DNA from: Stenomitos frigidus ULC18
Lineage (GTDB): Bacteria > Cyanobacteriota > Cyanobacteriia > Leptolyngbyales > Leptolyngbyaceae
Direction of reading: 5' to 3'
Length of the DNA: 64,000 nt
Assembly (NCBI RefSeq): GCF_003003795.1
Contig: NZ_PVWK01000079.1
Span: 1-64,000 of the forward strand
Below the pieces are notes generated by a model that had not been told where the DNA came from, did not search any database, and saw only the letters and a list, made by a program, of their open reading frames with translations. Both the position numbers and the translations under genes were made by a program. Shown here piece by piece: positions 17,761 through 26,396 of the stretch (position 1 is the stretch's first letter; every line of letters starts with the position of its first letter).

Positions 17761-17853
17761 GTGCAACTGCAAAACTCTCATAAACCCCGGCACTGCGATA
17801 ACGTTTCTCTCCCCATTCTCTAGCAAGCGAGGACAGAGGGGAAGGGGAGAGGC

Positions 17854-17889
17854 GTGAGGAGTGAGGGGTGAGGGGTGAGGGGTAAGAGT
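17854..17889. repeat. Heptameric STRR-type repeat (TGAGGGG)
   Basis: TGAGGAG/TGAGGGG/TGAGGGG/TGAGGGG units follow one another in tandem. Similar TGAGGRG heptads occur at 11856-11882. Such short tandem repeats are typical of cyanobacterial intergenic DNA. The whole spacer 17761-18270 contains only this, the dispersed repeat at 17933 and the upstream region of the fur-family gene. Confidence 0.75.
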
Positions 17890-17932
17890 GATAAGGCCGC
17901 AGACAGAGGGCTGAGGGTAAGGCCTGTCCTGA

Positions 17933-17971
17933 ACTCAAAACTTTCCAGCGTAGCGGTGCAAAGCGCTACTC
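17933..17971 (+). repeat. 39-bp dispersed repeat, copy B
   Basis: Starts ACTCAAAACTTTCCAGCGTA and ends GTGCAAAGCGCTACTC. It is the inverted partner of 16981-17019; the pair flanks the 17167-17760 gene. Confidence 0.75.
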
Positions 17972-18270
17972 CCCACTTTTTCCCTCCTAACTTCCTGCCC
18001 CCGAAACCAAAGCAAAGTTGTAGCGAGTTTGGATTAGCGTGTGATACAACTGTATGTAAGTAGCAACGCCTACTAATATGATCCTGAGTGAGTTTTTGGG
18101 AGTACAAGCTCTGGCAGGATAGCGTTGTTAGTTGATCAAGTCGTTCTTAGAACCTTGAGTAGTCTTTTGGTTTGAAATTCTAGGCACTTTAGCAGACCAG
18201 TCTTTGATAGCATCAAAATCTGGCATGGTACAGGCAGCTAGGTCAAGTATGTGAGTCGAGAGCATTTAGT

Positions 18271-18717
18271 ATGCAGAATGATGTGGTAACAACAAAACCA
18301 ATTCGATCGCTGGAAGATGCCTTAGACCGTTGTCAGGCGTTGGGAATGCGATTGAGTCGTCAGCGCCGCTTCATTCTTGAACTGCTGTGGCAAGAACAAG
18401 AGCATCTAGCTGCAAGGGAAATCTACAACCGTCTCAATCGCCAGGGCAAGGAAATTGGTCATACGTCGGTTTACCAAAATCTTGAAGCGCTTTCTGACCA
18501 CGGCATTATTGAATGTGTTGAGCGCTCAGATGGACGGCTCTATGGCAATATTAGCGATTCACATAGCCATGTGAACTGTCTCGATACAGAGCAGATTTTA
18601 GACGTTCACATTGAGTTGCCTGCAGCGCTATTGGCACAAATTGAAGAGCAAACGGGCGTTCGCATTACTGATTACCATATTGATTTCTACGGCTATCGCA
18701 ACGCGCCAGAGCAATAG
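18271..18717 (+). CDS. Fur-family transcriptional regulator (FurC/PerR-like)
   Basis: This 148-residue metalloregulator has the Fur winged helix (RLSRQRRFILELLWQEQEHL, then the recognition helix GHTSVYQNLEALSDHGIIEC) and a C-terminal dimerisation domain with the metal-site stretch SDSHSHVNCLDTEQILDVHI. It lacks the two CxxC structural zinc pairs of many Fur and PerR proteins. The sequence resembles the cyanobacterial FurC/PerR group, which controls peroxide-stress genes, more than FurA or Zur, but this subtype call is inference. It is monocistronic, in front of and convergent with purK. Confidence 0.85.
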   Translation: MQNDVVTTKPIRSLEDALDRCQALGMRLSRQRRFILELLWQEQEHLAAREIYNRLNRQGKEIGHTSVYQNLEALSDHGIIECVERSDGRLYGNISDSHSHVNCLDTEQILDVHIELPAALLAQIEEQTGVRITDYHIDFYGYRNAPEQ

Positions 18718-18753
18718 CAAGAAGCCATCCGCGAGGACTGCTCAAAGATTCTC

Positions 18754-19983
18754 TTAGTCGCTATACCAAATGGCTTCGATCGCGCTTGCAAGCTGCATCT
18801 CCGATCCTCCCTTCTCTAACAACACAGTAACGTGTCCCAATTTTCGTCCCAGACGTGATTCCATCTTGCCGTACCAATGCAGGTGTGCGTTTGGGATCGC
18901 TGTCAACCGTTGCCGCTTTTCCTGGTAGTCGCTGTGGGAGTCCTCATAACCCAAGAGATTCACCATCACGGCTCCAGAAGCGGTCATTGCCGGACTACCT
19001 AATGGCAACCCCGTAACCGCTCGCAACTGTTGTTCAAATTGAGATGTTTCGCAGGCATCTAGCGTGAAGTGTCCAGAGTTGTGAGTGCGCGGGGCAATCT
19101 CGTTGACCAGTACCTTGCCGTCAGCCGTCAGAAACAGTTCGATGCCAAATAAGCCAACCACATCCAGACTGCTGAGTAAGGTCTGCGCGATCGCCTCCAC
19201 GTCTGCCGCGATCGCCGCACTCACCGCTGCTGGTGCAAACACCCGCCGACAGACCTGATGTTCCTGCTGCGTTTCGACAATCGGGTAAACTACAATGTCG
19301 CCATTGCTAGACCGAGCAGCGATCGCTGCTAACTCGCGCTCAAAGGGCACAAATTCTTCCACTAACAGTGGGGCATGTCCCAACCGACTCAGCGTTTCGT
19401 CTAATGCTTGAGCATCTTTGATAATAAACGTTCCCTGACCGTCATAGCCATGCCGTCTGGTTTTGAGGACGATCGGGAATGAAGGTGCCGGGTGTAAAGC
19501 CTCCGGCATCGCTGAGTGCTCTGCACTCGCTTCGCAAACGCTAAGGGTGATGGGTAAAGTTTCTTGTGTATCTCCCTTGCTTCTGCCTACACCTACCTGC
19601 CACCCCAACTCTTCCCAAGTGGCAAACCGAGGCGTCGGCAACCCCAACTCTCGCAAATAGCAACGCTGGTGATACTTATCCAGTAAGGGTTTGAGTGCAT
19701 CCAGTCCAGGGCGAAAGCAAACTCCCTGTTTTGCGAGCTCTAACAGTGCCTCCAGGTTGACGAACTCATTTTCAAAGGTGATGACATCGCACAAGGCCGC
19801 TAATTCTGCGGTTGCAGTGGCGTCATCGATCGTTGCCAGAATGGTCTTTGCTGCAATGCTCACTGCTGGGTCGTCGCAGGATGGAGTTTGCACGAGCAGT
19901 TCGATACCCAATTTTTCTGCTGCCCCTGCCATCATCCAGGCAAGCTGCCCACCGCCAATCACACCCACCCGCTTCATCACCAT
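18754..19983 (-). CDS. purK: N5-carboxyaminoimidazole ribonucleotide synthase PurK
   Basis: PurK is an ATP-grasp enzyme that carboxylates AIR in purine synthesis. The start at 19983 gives MVMKRVGVIGGGQLAWMM, the family N-terminus with the nucleotide-binding GGGQL. Further landmarks are ITFENEFVNLEALLELA, the ATP-grasp FPIVLKTRRHGYDGQGTF and LVNEIAPRTHNSGHFTLDAC. Between residues about 121 and 158 (nt 19510-19623) there is an extra low-complexity segment (GRSKGDTQETLPITLSVC, EASAEHSAMPEALHPAPS) not expected in PurK, probably an in-frame insertion of repeat DNA in a surface loop. The total of 409 residues is slightly long. Reading further upstream to 20103 is not family-like. Confidence 0.93.
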   Translation of the reverse strand: MVMKRVGVIGGGQLAWMMAGAAEKLGIELLVQTPSCDDPAVSIAAKTILATIDDATATAELAALCDVITFENEFVNLEALLELAKQGVCFRPGLDALKPLLDKYHQRCYLRELGLPTPRFATWEELGWQVGVGRSKGDTQETLPITLSVCEASAEHSAMPEALHPAPSFPIVLKTRRHGYDGQGTFIIKDAQALDETLSRLGHAPLLVEEFVPFERELAAIAARSSNGDIVVYPIVETQQEHQVCRRVFAPAAVSAAIAADVEAIAQTLLSSLDVVGLFGIELFLTADGKVLVNEIAPRTHNSGHFTLDACETSQFEQQLRAVTGLPLGSPAMTASGAVMVNLLGYEDSHSDYQEKRQRLTAIPNAHLHWYGKMESRLGRKLGHVTVLLEKGGSEMQLASAIEAIWYSD

Positions 19984-20033
19984 TTGTCGTCTCCCTGCAA
20001 ATCCATCAACTACTCCCGACGCTCCCCCCTCCC

Positions 20034-20552
20034 TCAACGACATCCCAACGACTCTCGCGTCTCCACACCTGTTTTTGAGTTCACTCCACTTGCCAGTTGG
20101 CACAACTCCCGAATCTGGACCCGATCTAAAATAGCATCGCTGAAATCGGTGCCAGTAATATTCACGCCATCAAAAACGGTACGGAGCATCATCGTATTCA
20201 CTAAAACAGCGTCGCTGAGATCAACGCGAGACAGCTTCACTTGATCCAGCATGGCCTGGGTTAAGTCAGCACCGTGCAGATTCGTTTCCGTCATCGTTGA
20301 AGCGCTAAAGACCGCACCTGCTAGATCCGCATTAGCAAAATTGGTGCGGTTGAGATTGGCGTTTGAAAACTCTGCTACACGCAGCGATTGCCCGGAGAAA
20401 TCTTTGCCCGCTAGCTCAGCATTGCTATAAGATGGCGGCGGCGCATATTGGGAGGAGTATTTAGTCCCTGTCGCTGCCTGTGCTTGACCCGGAAGCACGC
20501 CCAAAAAAAGCAACAGCGCAAACAATGTGGCGAAAAAGCGACTCATCAGCAT
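20034..20552 (-). CDS. Lumenal/periplasmic pentapeptide-repeat protein (copy 2)
   Basis: This 172-residue paralogue of the 11904-12407 protein has a signal peptide ([17 protein letters not shown], then AQA), a proline/tyrosine-rich linker, A(D/N)LXX repeats ([19 protein letters not shown], then [20 protein letters not shown]) and the same C-terminal block ([20 protein letters not shown], then ETRESLGCR). It lies 50 nt upstream of purK on the same strand and could be co-transcribed. Its role in the lumen is unknown. Confidence 0.85.
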   Translation of the reverse strand: MLMSRFFATLFALLLFLGVLPGQAQAATGTKYSSQYAPPPSYSNAELAGKDFSGQSLRVAEFSNANLNRTNFANADLAGAVFSASTMTETNLHGADLTQAMLDQVKLSRVDLSDAVLVNTMMLRTVFDGVNITGTDFSDAILDRVQIRELCQLASGVNSKTGVETRESLGCR

Positions 20553-20737
20553 CTGTCACCGTATGGAAACTACATTTTTCAGTGTAGTCAGAAGTGGAGA
20601 TGCTAGCGCGCCTGCGTCAATCGCAGACAGCGTATTCCTTGGTTAAGGTGTGCTCGGTTAAAGTGTTCTCGATCGTGGTTGCCGTAGGTTAGATTGCGCT
20701 GTAAGCAGCAACGTTTAAGCGCTTGAAGCGGTAACCC

Positions 20738-21141
20738 ATGATGCAGTCTCAGCGGTCTCAGCCAGTTTTGTGGGCGCAGGTGATGGGGTTGGCAGCGGTG
20801 CAAGGTGCGATCACTCTTACCTGGGTTGTTTACAATCTCTACCTGCCACAACTTCTGGGTCAGCTTGGTTTGCCCCAGACAATAGGTGTGAGCTTGCTAA
20901 TCGTTGAGAGTTTGCTGGCGATCGTGCTGGAACCGTTAATGGGCAGCGGGTCTGACGGAATTGTCTGATAGGGATGCTGCCGGGTGGCGTGATCGCCCTC
21001 ACCCTGCTTCTGGGTGCAGCGTTTACCGCGTTCTTTGGGCAGTTGGGCCTACTCAGTCTACTGACCTTGCGCTTGACCCGTCAGATACGACGAGCTGGCG
21101 CATCAGAAACAAAAGCACTGCTAGCAGCCAGCCGAAGCTAG
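20738..21141 (+). pseudogene. MFS transporter with a large internal deletion
   Basis: From ATG at 20738 the frame encodes the first two transmembrane segments of a major facilitator protein (GLAAVQGAITLTWVVYNLYL, then LLIVESLLAIVLEPLMGSGS) and stops at about 20968. From 20974 a different frame encodes what looks like the last helix and tail (GGVIALTLLLGAAFTAFFGQ, then LTLRLTRQIRRAG), ending at TAG 21139-21141. An intact transporter needs about 12 helices, so most of the gene is deleted. It is non-functional. Confidence 0.65.
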
Positions 21142-21146
21142 TCCCC

Positions 21147-21186
21147 AAGGCTGGCGGCTAAAATCTAAACTTTAGCCGCCAGCCTT
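21147..21186. terminator. Strong bidirectional hairpin
   Basis: Perfect 16-bp arms AAGGCTGGCGGCTAAA (21147-21162) and TTTAGCCGCCAGCCTT (21171-21186) surround an 8-nt loop, directly downstream of the minus-strand sucD-like gene. Terminator or extragenic palindrome. Confidence 0.75.
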
Positions 21187-21199
21187 TAGCCTTTCTACC

Positions 21200-22105
21200 T
21201 CAGCCTTTTCTAGTTGGCAGCTTCAGCATCTTTTTAACCAGGTCAGGAATCTGCCAGGGGCGATCGGCAACAGGAATTTTTGCCCGTCGAAACGCATTAA
21301 TCTTACTGTCTGCTGTGCCCACTTCAGTGCCCGCTTCCGCCGTTTGAGAGTTGATGATTGCGCCAGCATGACCCATACGCCGGCCTTTAGGAGCGGTGCG
21401 CCCAGCGACATAGGCAATGACAGGCTTATCGATCGCTTCGGCAATGTAGTGAGCTGCCGCTTCTTCGCTATCGCCACCAATTTCGCCAACCAGCACGATG
21501 ATTTCAGTGCTTTCATCTTCGTCTAAGATTTGCAGCCACTGAGGGAACGATGACCCCACGATCGCGTCGCCGCCAATGCAAACGCCGATCGATTGGCCCA
21601 GCCCTGCTTGCGTCAACTCCAGGGCAATTTCGTAAGTCAACGTACCGCTGCGACTGATTAACCCGACGGGGCCAGGCGTATAGAACTCGCCCGGATGAAG
21701 ACCCAGTAACAGTTGACCGGGAACAATGAGACCGGGACTATTCGGACCAATCACCAATGTTTCGGTCGCTTCTGCCTTACGCAGCAGGCTCACCATATCT
21801 AGCGGCGGAATGCCCTCACTAATGAGCACAATCTGCCGCACGCCAGCCGCGATCGCCTCCAGCGCTGCATCCAACGCTGCGTAAGGTTGTACAAAGATCA
21901 CAGTTGAATCAACAGCGCCAACAACCGACAGCGCTTGCTCAACCATATCAAACACACGAATGCCTTGCTGAGTAGTGCCTCCATGCCCTGGGCTAACGCC
22001 TGCCACCACCTGGGTACCGTATGCCTGCATCAAGGGCGCGTATGTCGCACCGAGTGGTTCCGTAATGCCCTGTATCAGGACCTTGCTGTCTGGGGTGAAA
22101 TTCAT
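21200..22105 (-). CDS. sucD: Succinate--CoA ligase alpha subunit
   Basis: This 301-residue protein matches the alpha subunit of succinyl-CoA synthetase. The CoA-binding Rossmann part begins MNFTPDSKVLIQGITEPLGA, and GPNSPGLIVPG follows. The phospho-His loop is APKGRRMGHAGAII, with the active-site His in MGHAG. The C-terminus ends RPWQIPDLVKKMLKL. The beta subunit gene is not adjacent in this window. The start at 22105 is preferred to 22132 because MNFTPDSKV is the usual beginning. In cyanobacteria the enzyme works in the modified TCA cycle. Confidence 0.9.
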   Translation of the reverse strand: MNFTPDSKVLIQGITEPLGATYAPLMQAYGTQVVAGVSPGHGGTTQQGIRVFDMVEQALSVVGAVDSTVIFVQPYAALDAALEAIAAGVRQIVLISEGIPPLDMVSLLRKAEATETLVIGPNSPGLIVPGQLLLGLHPGEFYTPGPVGLISRSGTLTYEIALELTQAGLGQSIGVCIGGDAIVGSSFPQWLQILDEDESTEIIVLVGEIGGDSEEAAAHYIAEAIDKPVIAYVAGRTAPKGRRMGHAGAIINSQTAEAGTEVGTADSKINAFRRAKIPVADRPWQIPDLVKKMLKLPTRKG

Positions 22106-22491
22106 AACCGCTGATGATGGAGACGATCGCACCGTAAAAAACCTAATAGTATCTAGAATGCATGAGAAAAGCGAACTCTACTGCTATTCCAGTAACAGAA
22201 TGGGGCAATTCCCAAAACCGCAACCTGAAGTGAGAAGCCTACTACAGCTATGTTTCCCACAATCGGCATGAATTGGTAAAGAGTACAAAATTTAGTCTGA
22301 ACTCGTTATTCAGTGTGCACCCGTGACGTCATTGCTCGTCACCAGCGCCGTCTGTAAGCACTGATTGAGACACGTCAGGCGCATTGACATGGGGGACGGA
22401 ACACGATACATCATGGTTCAATCGTTAGATTATTTTTTCAAAATGTACCGTTTTCTCAACGTCCGTTTTATCGGCCTCAGGAGGGATGGAC
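22106..22491. other. sucD/sbtA divergent intergenic region
   Basis: No gene seen. This region should contain the CO2-responsive sbtA promoter. AT-rich stretches at 22300-22320 and 22430-22445 (GATTATTTTTTCAAAATG) are candidates for activator or repressor sites, but I cannot place an NdhR/CmpR site by eye. Confidence 0.4.
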
Positions 22492-23460
22492 ATGGATACT
22501 AGCTTGATCCTATCCAACATCCTGAACCCACCCATTCTGTTTTTCTTTTTGGGGATGATAGCTGTTTTAGTCAAATCTGACCTGGAAATTCCCGCGCCAG
22601 TGCCGAAACTCTTTTCACTTTATCTGCTCTTAGCGATCGGCTTTAAAGGAGGCGTTGAGCTGATCAAAAGTGGAGTGACTCAAGAAGTCATTCTCACACT
22701 CCTCGCAGCGATGCTGATGGCTTGTGTTGTACCGCTGTACACCTTTTTTATTCTGAAGCTGAAGCTGGATACCTATGATGCCGCCGCGATCGCCGCCACC
22801 TATGGCTCGATCAGTGCAGTCACTTTTATCACGGCGAGTGCCTTTCTGACTGAACTTGGCATTGCCTTTGATGGCTATATGGTTGCAGCGCTGGCTTTGA
22901 TGGAGTCTCCAGCGATCATTGTGGGTCTGATCCTGGTCAATCTCTTTACAGTGGATGAAAAGCGAGAATTCGTCTGGTCTGAAGTACTGAAAGAAGCCTT
23001 CCTCAACAGTTCAGTCTTTCTGCTAGTGGGGAGCCTCCTCATTGGTGTTTTGACCGGAGAGCATGGTTGGCAAGTCCTGGAACCCTTCACGCAGGGTCTG
23101 TTCTACGGTGTTCTAACCTTCTTTTTGCTTGATATGGGACTAGTCGCCGCCAGAAGAATTAAAGACTTACAAAAAACCGGCCTTTTCCTCATCCTGTTTG
23201 CCATACTGATTCCTATACTCAATGCAGGCATCGGGTTGCTCATCGCTCGACTCATTCAGATGCCTCAGGGAAATGCACTCTTGTTCTCCGTCTTGTGTGC
23301 TAGCGCATCCTACATTGCTGTCCCTGCCGCGATGCGGATGACGGTGCCGGAAGCCAATCCCAGCCTCTACGTTTCGACGGCTCTGGCGGTGACATTCCCG
23401 TTCAACATCATTGTGGGGATTCCGCTTTATTTGTACGGAATTAACCTGTTGTGGAGGTAA
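22492..23460 (+). CDS. sbtA: Sodium-dependent bicarbonate transporter SbtA
   Basis: This 322-residue plasma-membrane protein imports bicarbonate with Na+ for the CO2-concentrating mechanism. The family start SLILSNILNPPILFFFLGMI is clear, as are the repeated-half features LLLAIGFKGGVELIKSG and ASYIAVPAAMRMTVPEANPS, with about ten hydrophobic helices. AGGAGG at 22479-22484 is 7 nt before the ATG at 22492 but only 1 nt before the ATG at 22486, so I prefer 22492. sbtB follows 4 nt downstream, so the two form an operon, expected to be induced at low inorganic carbon. Confidence 0.96.
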   Translation: MDTSLILSNILNPPILFFFLGMIAVLVKSDLEIPAPVPKLFSLYLLLAIGFKGGVELIKSGVTQEVILTLLAAMLMACVVPLYTFFILKLKLDTYDAAAIAATYGSISAVTFITASAFLTELGIAFDGYMVAALALMESPAIIVGLILVNLFTVDEKREFVWSEVLKEAFLNSSVFLLVGSLLIGVLTGEHGWQVLEPFTQGLFYGVLTFFLLDMGLVAARRIKDLQKTGLFLILFAILIPILNAGIGLLIARLIQMPQGNALLFSVLCASASYIAVPAAMRMTVPEANPSLYVSTALAVTFPFNIIVGIPLYLYGINLLWR

Positions 23461-23464
23461 GCGT

Positions 23465-23776
23465 ATGCATCTCGTTAAAAAAATAGAAATCATTGCTAAC
23501 TCTTTTGAGCTGGGTAAGATTTTGGATAGTTTAGACAAATCAGGTGTTCACGGTCATGCTGTCATTCGCAATGTGGCCGGGAAAGGGTTGCGAGAAGGCA
23601 GTGAAGATTTAGACACGACCATGCTCGATAATGTTTATATCATTGCGTTCTGTATGCCTGAGCATGTCAAAACGGTTGCCGAAAACGTGCGCCCCTTGCT
23701 CAATAAGTTTGGTGGCACCTGTTATATCTCAGATGTGATGGAGATTCGCTCTATCAAATGTGTGGCATCACTATAG
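23465..23776 (+). CDS. sbtB: SbtB, PII-like regulator of SbtA
   Basis: This 103-residue PII-like trimer-forming protein binds adenine nucleotides and controls SbtA. It begins MHLVKKIEIIANSFELGKIL and has the T-loop region GHAVIRNVAGKGLREGSEDL and the strand DNVYIIAFCMPEHVKTVAEN. The C-terminus ends IRSIKCVASL, without the CGPxGC redox loop found at the end of some SbtB proteins, so the redox-switched variant of regulation may be absent. Start ATG at 23465 follows GGAGGTAAGCGT, 4 nt after sbtA. Confidence 0.93.
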   Translation: MHLVKKIEIIANSFELGKILDSLDKSGVHGHAVIRNVAGKGLREGSEDLDTTMLDNVYIIAFCMPEHVKTVAENVRPLLNKFGGTCYISDVMEIRSIKCVASL

Positions 23777-23781
23777 CGATG

Positions 23782-23810
23782 CCCAAGTTCGTGAGGGATG
23801 ACGACTTGGG
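23782..23810 (+). terminator. Hairpin downstream of sbtB
   Basis: CCCAAGTTCGT and ACGACTTGGG pair with one bulge a few nt after the sbtB stop; a short CTTT follows. Likely the end of the sbtAB transcript. Confidence 0.5.
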
Positions 23811-23916
23811 ACGTCTTTAGACGCTAGAAGTCAGAACGCAGAAGGGGCTGGTCATGCTGGCTCCTGGACTCTGATTGAGTCAACGCTACATTGCAATGGA
23901 GTGAAAATTGCCATCT

Positions 23917-24624
23917 ATGAGTTGCAGAAATGGTTTTATTGGTCGTCGTGAGTTGCTTAAGTTAGGCTCGATCGGAGCCGTTGGATTAGCAGCAAACCTG
24001 TGGCGCGTGAAGCAGGTTTATGCTGCAGAGCGATCGGTGATCGAGCCTCCACCCAATCCCGATCTGGCTCTGAAAAAATTAATGGCTGGCAACCAGCGCT
24101 TTGTGCAGCATCAGCCGCAATATCCCGATCAGTCTGCAAAACGGTTGCAGGAAGTGGCTCAGGCGCAGCATCCTTTTGCCACAATTTTGAGTTGTGCCGA
24201 CTCACGAGTCCCGGCTGAGATCGTGTTTGATCAAGGCATTGGTGATGTTTTTGATGTGCGGATTGCCGGAAATATTGCCACATCGGAAGCGATCGGCAGC
24301 ATTGAATATGCGGTCGCACTCTTAGGCACACCGCTGTTAATGGTGCTAGGGCATGAACGCTGTGGAGCCGTCACCGCTGCGGTTCAAAACGAGGCACTAC
24401 CGGGTGAAATGAGCACGTTTGTCAATGCTATTCTGCCAGCGGTCAAGCGGGTTGCTGATCAGCCGGGGGATGCCGTGAACAATGCCGTTGTGGCGAATGT
24501 GCAATACCAGCTTGAACAGCTGCAGCAATCGTCCCTCCTCAAGGAACGGTTACAATCCGGCAAACTGAAAATGGTGGGCGCTCGCTATGACCTGGATACA
24601 GGAACGGTGTCGATCATCGCTTAA
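23917..24624 (+). CDS. Beta carbonic anhydrase with Tat signal (exported)
   Basis: This 235-residue beta-class carbonic anhydrase interconverts CO2 and bicarbonate. Zinc ligands and the catalytic dyad are visible: Cys93, Asp95 and Arg97 in SCADSRVPAEIVFDQGIGD, and His146 and Cys149 in VLGHERCGAV. A twin-arginine signal is present at the N-terminus (FIGRRELLKLGSIGAVGLAA), so the enzyme should act in the periplasm or thylakoid lumen, like EcaB-type enzymes. I chose ATG at 23917 rather than the TTG at 23908. It follows sbtAB by 140 nt behind a hairpin, making a functional inorganic-carbon cluster. Confidence 0.92.
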   Translation: MSCRNGFIGRRELLKLGSIGAVGLAANLWRVKQVYAAERSVIEPPPNPDLALKKLMAGNQRFVQHQPQYPDQSAKRLQEVAQAQHPFATILSCADSRVPAEIVFDQGIGDVFDVRIAGNIATSEAIGSIEYAVALLGTPLLMVLGHERCGAVTAAVQNEALPGEMSTFVNAILPAVKRVADQPGDAVNNAVVANVQYQLEQLQQSSLLKERLQSGKLKMVGARYDLDTGTVSIIA

Positions 24625-24751
24625 GACATACGCTGTTCCTTCAACTGCCATAGCTCGAACGTTCTACCACCGACTCCTTCGACCAGCATTCGGCTTGCCT
24701 CCGCCTGCTTTTCGATCGGTTAAAACGGCATCACGCACTGGGCGTTCCTTT

Positions 24752-24879
24752 AAAGAGATTTCTAGCAAATACAAGACCCGTAGGGGCAGATTTGACACCA
24801 ACGCGATCGGCGGGAGGCAAAGACGCTGGCAAAACCGTCCCTCTACCCAGCGGTACCTTTTTTCTCGGCAATCACCTAA
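24752..24879 (+). mobile_element. MITE-like element, copy 1 (most diverged)
   Basis: This copy of a ~125-bp element runs AAAGAGATTTCTAGCAAATA ... CGTAGGGGCAGATTTGA ... GCTGGCAAAACC ... CTACCCAGCGGTACC ... TTTTTTCTCGGCAATCACCT. It shares order and sequence with 35479-35601 and 38397-38520. The left end AGAGATTTCTAG and the right end of the other copies (CTGGAAATCTCCT) are inverted repeats. No ORF is carried. Its right end is 12 nt before the chosen start of the PaaK-like gene. Confidence 0.7.
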
Positions 24880-24890
24880 GTGATCAGACT

Positions 24891-26390
24891 ATGCACCATG
24901 ATCGATCGCAGCAGATGCTTGAGGCCCTACAAGCCTTTCTGACCACTCCACTAGAGACGACATTGCAGCAGCATAGTCAAGCAGACTGGGAGCAGTCGGT
25001 TCTAGACTTATGCCATCAAACGATTGCGACGGTGCCTGCCTATCGATCGTTTCTGCACGCCCAAGGCGTTGTTCCTGACTCCATTCGAACGATCGCAGAC
25101 TTTCAGCAACTCCCCCTCACCACAAAAGACAACTACCTGCGGCACTATTCTTTGACTGAGTTGTGTCGTCGGGGGCAACTGGAGCACTGTGACATGCTTG
25201 CCGTCTCTTCTGGCTCTACAGGACAACCTAGCTTTTGGGCGCGATCGCTCACTGATGAGTTACAGGTTGCCACTCGCTTTGAGCAGATTTTTCACGATAG
25301 CTTTCAGGCCGATCGGCGTCGCACTCTGGCTGTCGTCTGTTTTGCACTGGGAACCTGGGTGGGTGGCATGTACACAGCCAACTGTTGCCGCCACCTGTCC
25401 AGCAAAGGCTACCCCATCACCCTCATTACGCCTGGAAACAATAAGGCTGAAATTTTTCGGGTCGTTCAAACCCTAGCTCCCCAGTTTGATCAGGTTGTGC
25501 TGCTGGGCTATCCTCCGTTCCTGAAAGATGTGATTGATAGCGGCATTGCTCAGGGAATTGACTGGCAAGCCGATCACGTCAAACTGGTGATGGCAGGTGA
25601 GGTATTCAGCGAGGCGTGGCGATCGCTGGTGGGCGATCGGCTTGGCTCCACGGACGTCTGCTTTGACTCTGCCTCTCTTTATGGCACTGCCGACGCTGGC
25701 GTGCTGGGGAATGAAACACCCCTGAGCATTTGCATTCGCCGTTGGCTAGCGGAACATCCCGATGCGGCTCGCTCCCTGTTTGGCGAATCGCGCATGCCAA
25801 CGCTTGTGCAATATGACCCGATCAGCCGCTTCTTTGAAGTTCAGGACGGGACACTTTTATTTTCTGGCGATAGTGGCATGCCGTTAATGCGCTATCACAT
25901 CGCCGACAACGGTGGTTTGCTTTCGTACCCGCAGATGCTGGATTACCTCGCAGAGTGGGGCTTTGATCCCATCAAGGCGCTTCCAGACAACCGAGGCGTT
26001 TACCCACTACCCTTTGTTTATGTGTTTGGGCGATCGCACTTCACCGTGTCTTATTTTGGTGCAAACGTCTACCCTGAGAATGTCACTGTGGGATTGGAAC
26101 AAGCGCCCATCTGCGAATGGGTTACCGGAAAGTTTGTGATGCAGGTGATGGAAGACACCGATCAAAACAAGCGTCTCGCCATTGCTGTTGAGTTAGCACC
26201 GGGTGTAGCGGGCAGTGAGGAGAAATGTAGTGCGATCGCGACTGCCATTCTTCATCATCTGCGACGACTCAATAGTGAATTCACCCACTATGTTCCTGAC
26301 GCCTACCAGCCTCCTCACATTACTTTGCACCCAACCGGAGATGCCAATTATTTTCCCATTGGCGTCAAACACCGTTACACACGAGCATAA
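24891..26390 (+). CDS. PaaK-like adenylate-forming enzyme (phenylacetate-CoA ligase family)
   Basis: This 499-residue protein belongs to the ANL superfamily, closest in layout to phenylacetate-CoA ligase. Motifs are the phosphate-binding loop MLAVSSGSTGQPSFWARS, the SLYGTADAGVLGNETPLS region equivalent to the Y(G)xTE motif, and a late FGRSHFTVSYFGANVYPENV hinge. The carboxylate substrate is unknown; members can make acyl-adenylates without CoA. ATG at 24891 is chosen because the longer reading from 24792 runs through a MITE. It is convergent with the HD hydrolase gene, whose stop lies 6 nt away. No biosynthetic cluster surrounds it. Confidence 0.8.
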   Translation: MHHDRSQQMLEALQAFLTTPLETTLQQHSQADWEQSVLDLCHQTIATVPAYRSFLHAQGVVPDSIRTIADFQQLPLTTKDNYLRHYSLTELCRRGQLEHCDMLAVSSGSTGQPSFWARSLTDELQVATRFEQIFHDSFQADRRRTLAVVCFALGTWVGGMYTANCCRHLSSKGYPITLITPGNNKAEIFRVVQTLAPQFDQVVLLGYPPFLKDVIDSGIAQGIDWQADHVKLVMAGEVFSEAWRSLVGDRLGSTDVCFDSASLYGTADAGVLGNETPLSICIRRWLAEHPDAARSLFGESRMPTLVQYDPISRFFEVQDGTLLFSGDSGMPLMRYHIADNGGLLSYPQMLDYLAEWGFDPIKALPDNRGVYPLPFVYVFGRSHFTVSYFGANVYPENVTVGLEQAPICEWVTGKFVMQVMEDTDQNKRLAIAVELAPGVAGSEEKCSAIATAILHHLRRLNSEFTHYVPDAYQPPHITLHPTGDANYFPIGVKHRYTRA

Positions 26391-26396
26391 ACGTCA

